7,571 nt of DNA, taken from contig JAFARV010000988.1 of assembly GCA_019245255.1 (NCBI GenBank), positions 1-7,571 on the forward strand, given 5' to 3'. Shown in pieces: positions 5,779-7,571 of this stretch. Origin of the DNA: Acidobacteriaceae bacterium (GTDB lineage Bacteria > Acidobacteriota > Terriglobia > Bryobacterales > Bryobacteraceae). The position numbers and the translations under genes are program-made. The notes under the pieces are model-generated. The model had not been told where the DNA came from, ran no database searches, and saw only the letters and a list, made by a program, of their open reading frames with translations. Positions within the stretch are counted from its first letter, which is position 1, and each line of letters begins with the position of its first letter.

Positions 5779-6930
5779 CTATCTGCTGGCCTGAGCAGCG
5801 GGCGCGGCACTTGCCGCGTCCAGTATCGCCGCCCGAAGTTCAGCTGCCTCCCGGCTGCCTACGAAATGGTGGGCAACAATTCCATCCGGGCGGATGATAT
5901 AGACGTTCGGGATCGCGTTCGCAGCATAGGCATGGTGCACCTTTCCGCTCGAATCTTCAAGCGTCGCAAAGGTTAGCGACGTGCTGCGGCAATAGTTCCG
6001 GATTGTTTTTACGCCTTCATCGTCGATTCCAAGCACTACAACGTTCTTGTCTTCGAATTCACGCGAGAGTTTCTCAATTGCCGGCAGTTCACGCCGGCAG
6101 GGTGGGCACCATGTCGCCCAGAAATCGAGTACGACAACTTTGCCGCGGAGTTCAGATAACCGCACCGGCGAACCATCCAGGTCTTTCAGTTCGAATTCGC
6201 GCGCAGGCTGGCCGATGAGAGACGGAGCATACCCCGGAATCGAAACCTCTTCCACCTGGCGTGCCCCGGGCGGCGGCATGAAGACAAAAGTTGAAGTTGG
6301 AGGTGGGTTCGTATCGAAGCGCTTTATTGATACCGAAGCATCCCATGCACCGTTTGCCGCGGTTCGAGAGATCTCATAGCGCAATACCATGGTCTGCTCT
6401 TTATCGACCCAAGCCCTCAAAGTCTGTCCGTTTTCCACTTTTGCTTCGAGCAACCAGCAACGCACTTTGCCTTCGGAGGTTTTCAGGGTCTTCTCGCCTG
6501 TCAAACGCCACCCGGCTTCTGGGTGCGGGGTCATCCACTGAGTGATCGCCGCGTTGTGGATCATAGACGCCATGTTTTCGGCATCCGACTGATCGGCAAC
6601 TGCATCGGTCTTTGTGAACTCGTGCTGCCTTGGATAGAAGGTCCATGTGGTTTCACCATCGGAAATTACTGTGGATGAGAACTTCCCGAGATCGATACTG
6701 AGACGCAGCTTCTGGCTGTTTTGATCGCTGTCCAGGACAAATTTTGCAGCATCGCCGGTCGAGCTGCCTTGGAACGCGCCAGTCACCACAGAGCTGCGAT
6801 ACTCACCCTCGATATGGAACCCTTTCAGCTGCTGATACCGGTTGACAACCCGCGTCAACACCGACAGCGCATCCTCGGCGGACGCAGCGAACGGCGCAAG
6901 TAGCAGGAATATAAAAAATCTGAAAATCAA
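5779..6930 (-). CDS. exported TlpA-like thioredoxin-fold protein with LolA-like N-domain
   Basis: This 383-residue protein has a Sec signal peptide (R4, a strongly hydrophobic core, cleavage after A-S-A at 16-18), so it acts outside the cytoplasm. Residues about 19-225 form a beta-rich region resembling the LolA/DUF2092-type fold (VISDGETTWTFYPRQHEFTK at 88-107), a family linked to binding lipid or lipoprotein. Residues about 238-372 are a TlpA/ResA-type redoxin: EFELKDLDG, then WATWCPPC with redox cysteines C275 and C278, and cis-proline P341 in IPNVYII. Such domains usually reduce disulfides in cytochrome c maturation or periplasmic repair. The fusion suggests redox chemistry aimed at an envelope or lipid-associated partner (inference). 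The start is TTG at 6930-6928: no in-frame ATG precedes the mature domain and later starts lose the signal peptide. No Shine-Dalgarno sequence is present, and a promoter lies almost on the start. A GMC-type gene lies 89 bases upstream on the same strand. Confidence 0.9.
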   Translation of the reverse strand: MIFRFFIFLLLAPFAASAEDALSVLTRVVNRYQQLKGFHIEGEYRSSVVTGAFQGSSTGDAAKFVLDSDQNSQKLRLSIDLGKFSSTVISDGETTWTFYPRQHEFTKTDAVADQSDAENMASMIHNAAITQWMTPHPEAGWRLTGEKTLKTSEGKVRCWLLEAKVENGQTLRAWVDKEQTMVLRYEISRTAANGAWDASVSIKRFDTNPPPTSTFVFMPPPGARQVEEVSIPGYAPSLIGQPAREFELKDLDGSPVRLSELRGKVVVLDFWATWCPPCRRELPAIEKLSREFEDKNVVVLGIDDEGVKTIRNYCRSTSLTFATLEDSSGKVHHAYAANAIPNVYIIRPDGIVAHHFVGSREAAELRAAILDAASAAPAAQASR

Positions 6931-6940
6931 GGTAGGAGGC

Positions 6941-6970
6941 AGTATACGACGGGAATGCCGATTGTGCCAA
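6941..6970 (-). promoter_or_regulatory. sigma70-type promoter of the TlpA-like gene
   Basis: On the minus strand TTGGCA (6970-6965, 5/6 to TTGACA) is followed by 18 bases and TATACT (6946-6941, 5/6 to TATAAT). Predicted transcription start is about 6935-6932, only a few bases before the TTG start at 6930, so the transcript would be nearly leaderless. It would also separate this gene from the upstream GMC gene. Confidence 0.5.
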
Positions 6971-7019
6971 TACAGCAGACGGGTTTGATGGCCGGGCGGT
7001 TGGTATCGAGAGTACTTAT

Positions 7020-7571
7020 CTATCGGTCGGAGACCGTCATACGGTCAGCAAAAATCTTTGCGAACGTGTAGATGCTCTGCATCGGGTTTGCGCCAATCGA
7101 GGTGGGGAACACGCTCCCATCTACGATGTACAGATTGTCCGTTCCCCAAACGCGGAACTCACGTGATACGACGCTGTCGGCCGCGTTCGCCCCCATCTTG
7201 TCTGTCGCTTGCATGTGAGCGGAGGTAAGAATAGTCCTGTTAGGGACGAACTGCAGGTTCTGCTCGACCGAGCGCGCCTGTCGGATGTTGGTGAGAACAA
7301 GCGAATGGACTTCATGAGCGTCCGGGTAATCGTGGAGAACATCTTCAGTACTCGGCAAGTAGACCTCTTTCGCGCCCGCCATGAACATGACGCGAATGGC
7401 CTCTGCAACACCGCGTCGAAGTCTCGCCTTATCCGGTTCGGAAAGTCTATATTGGATTACCGGCTCACCCTCTTGATCGAGCACGAGACGATTGTCGGGC
7501 GATACCGTGTCGATGAGCATTACGCCAAAGCCGGCCAGGTGACCAAATGACTTAACGAGTTCGAATGTGTG
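7020..7571 (-). CDS. GMC-family flavin oxidoreductase, C-terminal part
   Basis: The frame is open from the window end to TAG at 7022-7020, giving 183 residues; the N-terminal FAD-binding half lies beyond the window. The visible part is the GMC C-terminal domain. It has the SAHMQATDKMG segment, which carries the active-site histidine of the H-x-x-[AG]-T-x-x-M-G type. This is followed by VVSREFRVWGTDNLYIVDGS, then VFPTSIGANPMQS, whose Asn-Pro supplies the second active-site residue, and a final helix (TFAKIFADRM). Members oxidise alcohols, sugars or sterols using FAD. This ending most resembles bacterial long-chain-alcohol or gluconate-dehydrogenase-like members, but the substrate cannot be told from the C-terminus. 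The residue before KMG is Asp where many relatives have Cys (TCKMG or TCRMG). The internal ATG at 7520 is not the start, because the open frame and homology-like sequence continue upstream of it. Confidence 0.92.
   Translation of the reverse strand, partial: HTFELVKSFGHLAGFGVMLIDTVSPDNRLVLDQEGEPVIQYRLSEPDKARLRRGVAEAIRVMFMAGAKEVYLPSTEDVLHDYPDAHEVHSLVLTNIRQARSVEQNLQFVPNRTILTSAHMQATDKMGANAADSVVSREFRVWGTDNLYIVDGSVFPTSIGANPMQSIYTFAKIFADRMTVSDR

Noticed and set aside
6955..7071. Plus-strand frame of about 37 codons with AGGAGG upstream at 6934-6939
   Set aside because: The spacing to ATG is 15 bases, too long, and it runs antisense into the GMC gene. The AGGAGG lies just upstream of the TlpA-like start on the opposite strand and is probably chance.

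Overview
The window looks like chromosomal DNA from an Acidobacteriota-type bacterium, around the class Terriglobia. The evidence for this is one protein combining a Ser/Thr kinase, a TolB-like region and TPRs, together with a LolA-like/TlpA fusion and moderate-to-high GC genes. This assignment is an inference from gene style, not from a marker gene. No mobile element, CRISPR array, tRNA or rRNA was seen.

Layout: (1) 1-462 (+) is the 3' part of an ICMT-like membrane methyltransferase. (2) 505-1827 (+) is a secreted GH18 chitinase-like glycosidase with an altered DxxDxDxE motif. (3) 1887-2837 (-) is a sigma54-type AAA+ activator with a Fis-type HTH and no sensory domain; it converges on the chitinase gene. 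(4) 2838-3164 is an AT-rich divergent control region. It holds direct repeats, dyads and a 21-codon reading frame (3059-3124, +) with a strong Shine-Dalgarno sequence; that frame encodes a cleanly amphipathic helix. (5) 3165-5723 (+) is a large Ser/Thr protein kinase with TolB-like and TPR regions. (6) 5779-6930 (-) is an exported TlpA-type thioredoxin-fold protein with a LolA-like N-terminal domain. It has a near-consensus promoter almost touching a TTG start. (7) 7020-7571 (-) is the C-terminal part of a GMC-family flavin oxidoreductase that runs off the window.

How they may work together: the activator, the micropeptide and the kinase sit head to head around one control region and could form a signalling unit. 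In that reading the micropeptide would be a membrane-active or regulatory product, the kinase a scaffolded sensor, and the activator a constitutive or partner-controlled output. The layout and the peptide's helical pattern are read directly from the sequence; the functional link is inference. The flanking genes look like ordinary secreted or envelope metabolism: chitin-type glycan cleavage, periplasmic thiol chemistry and alcohol oxidation.
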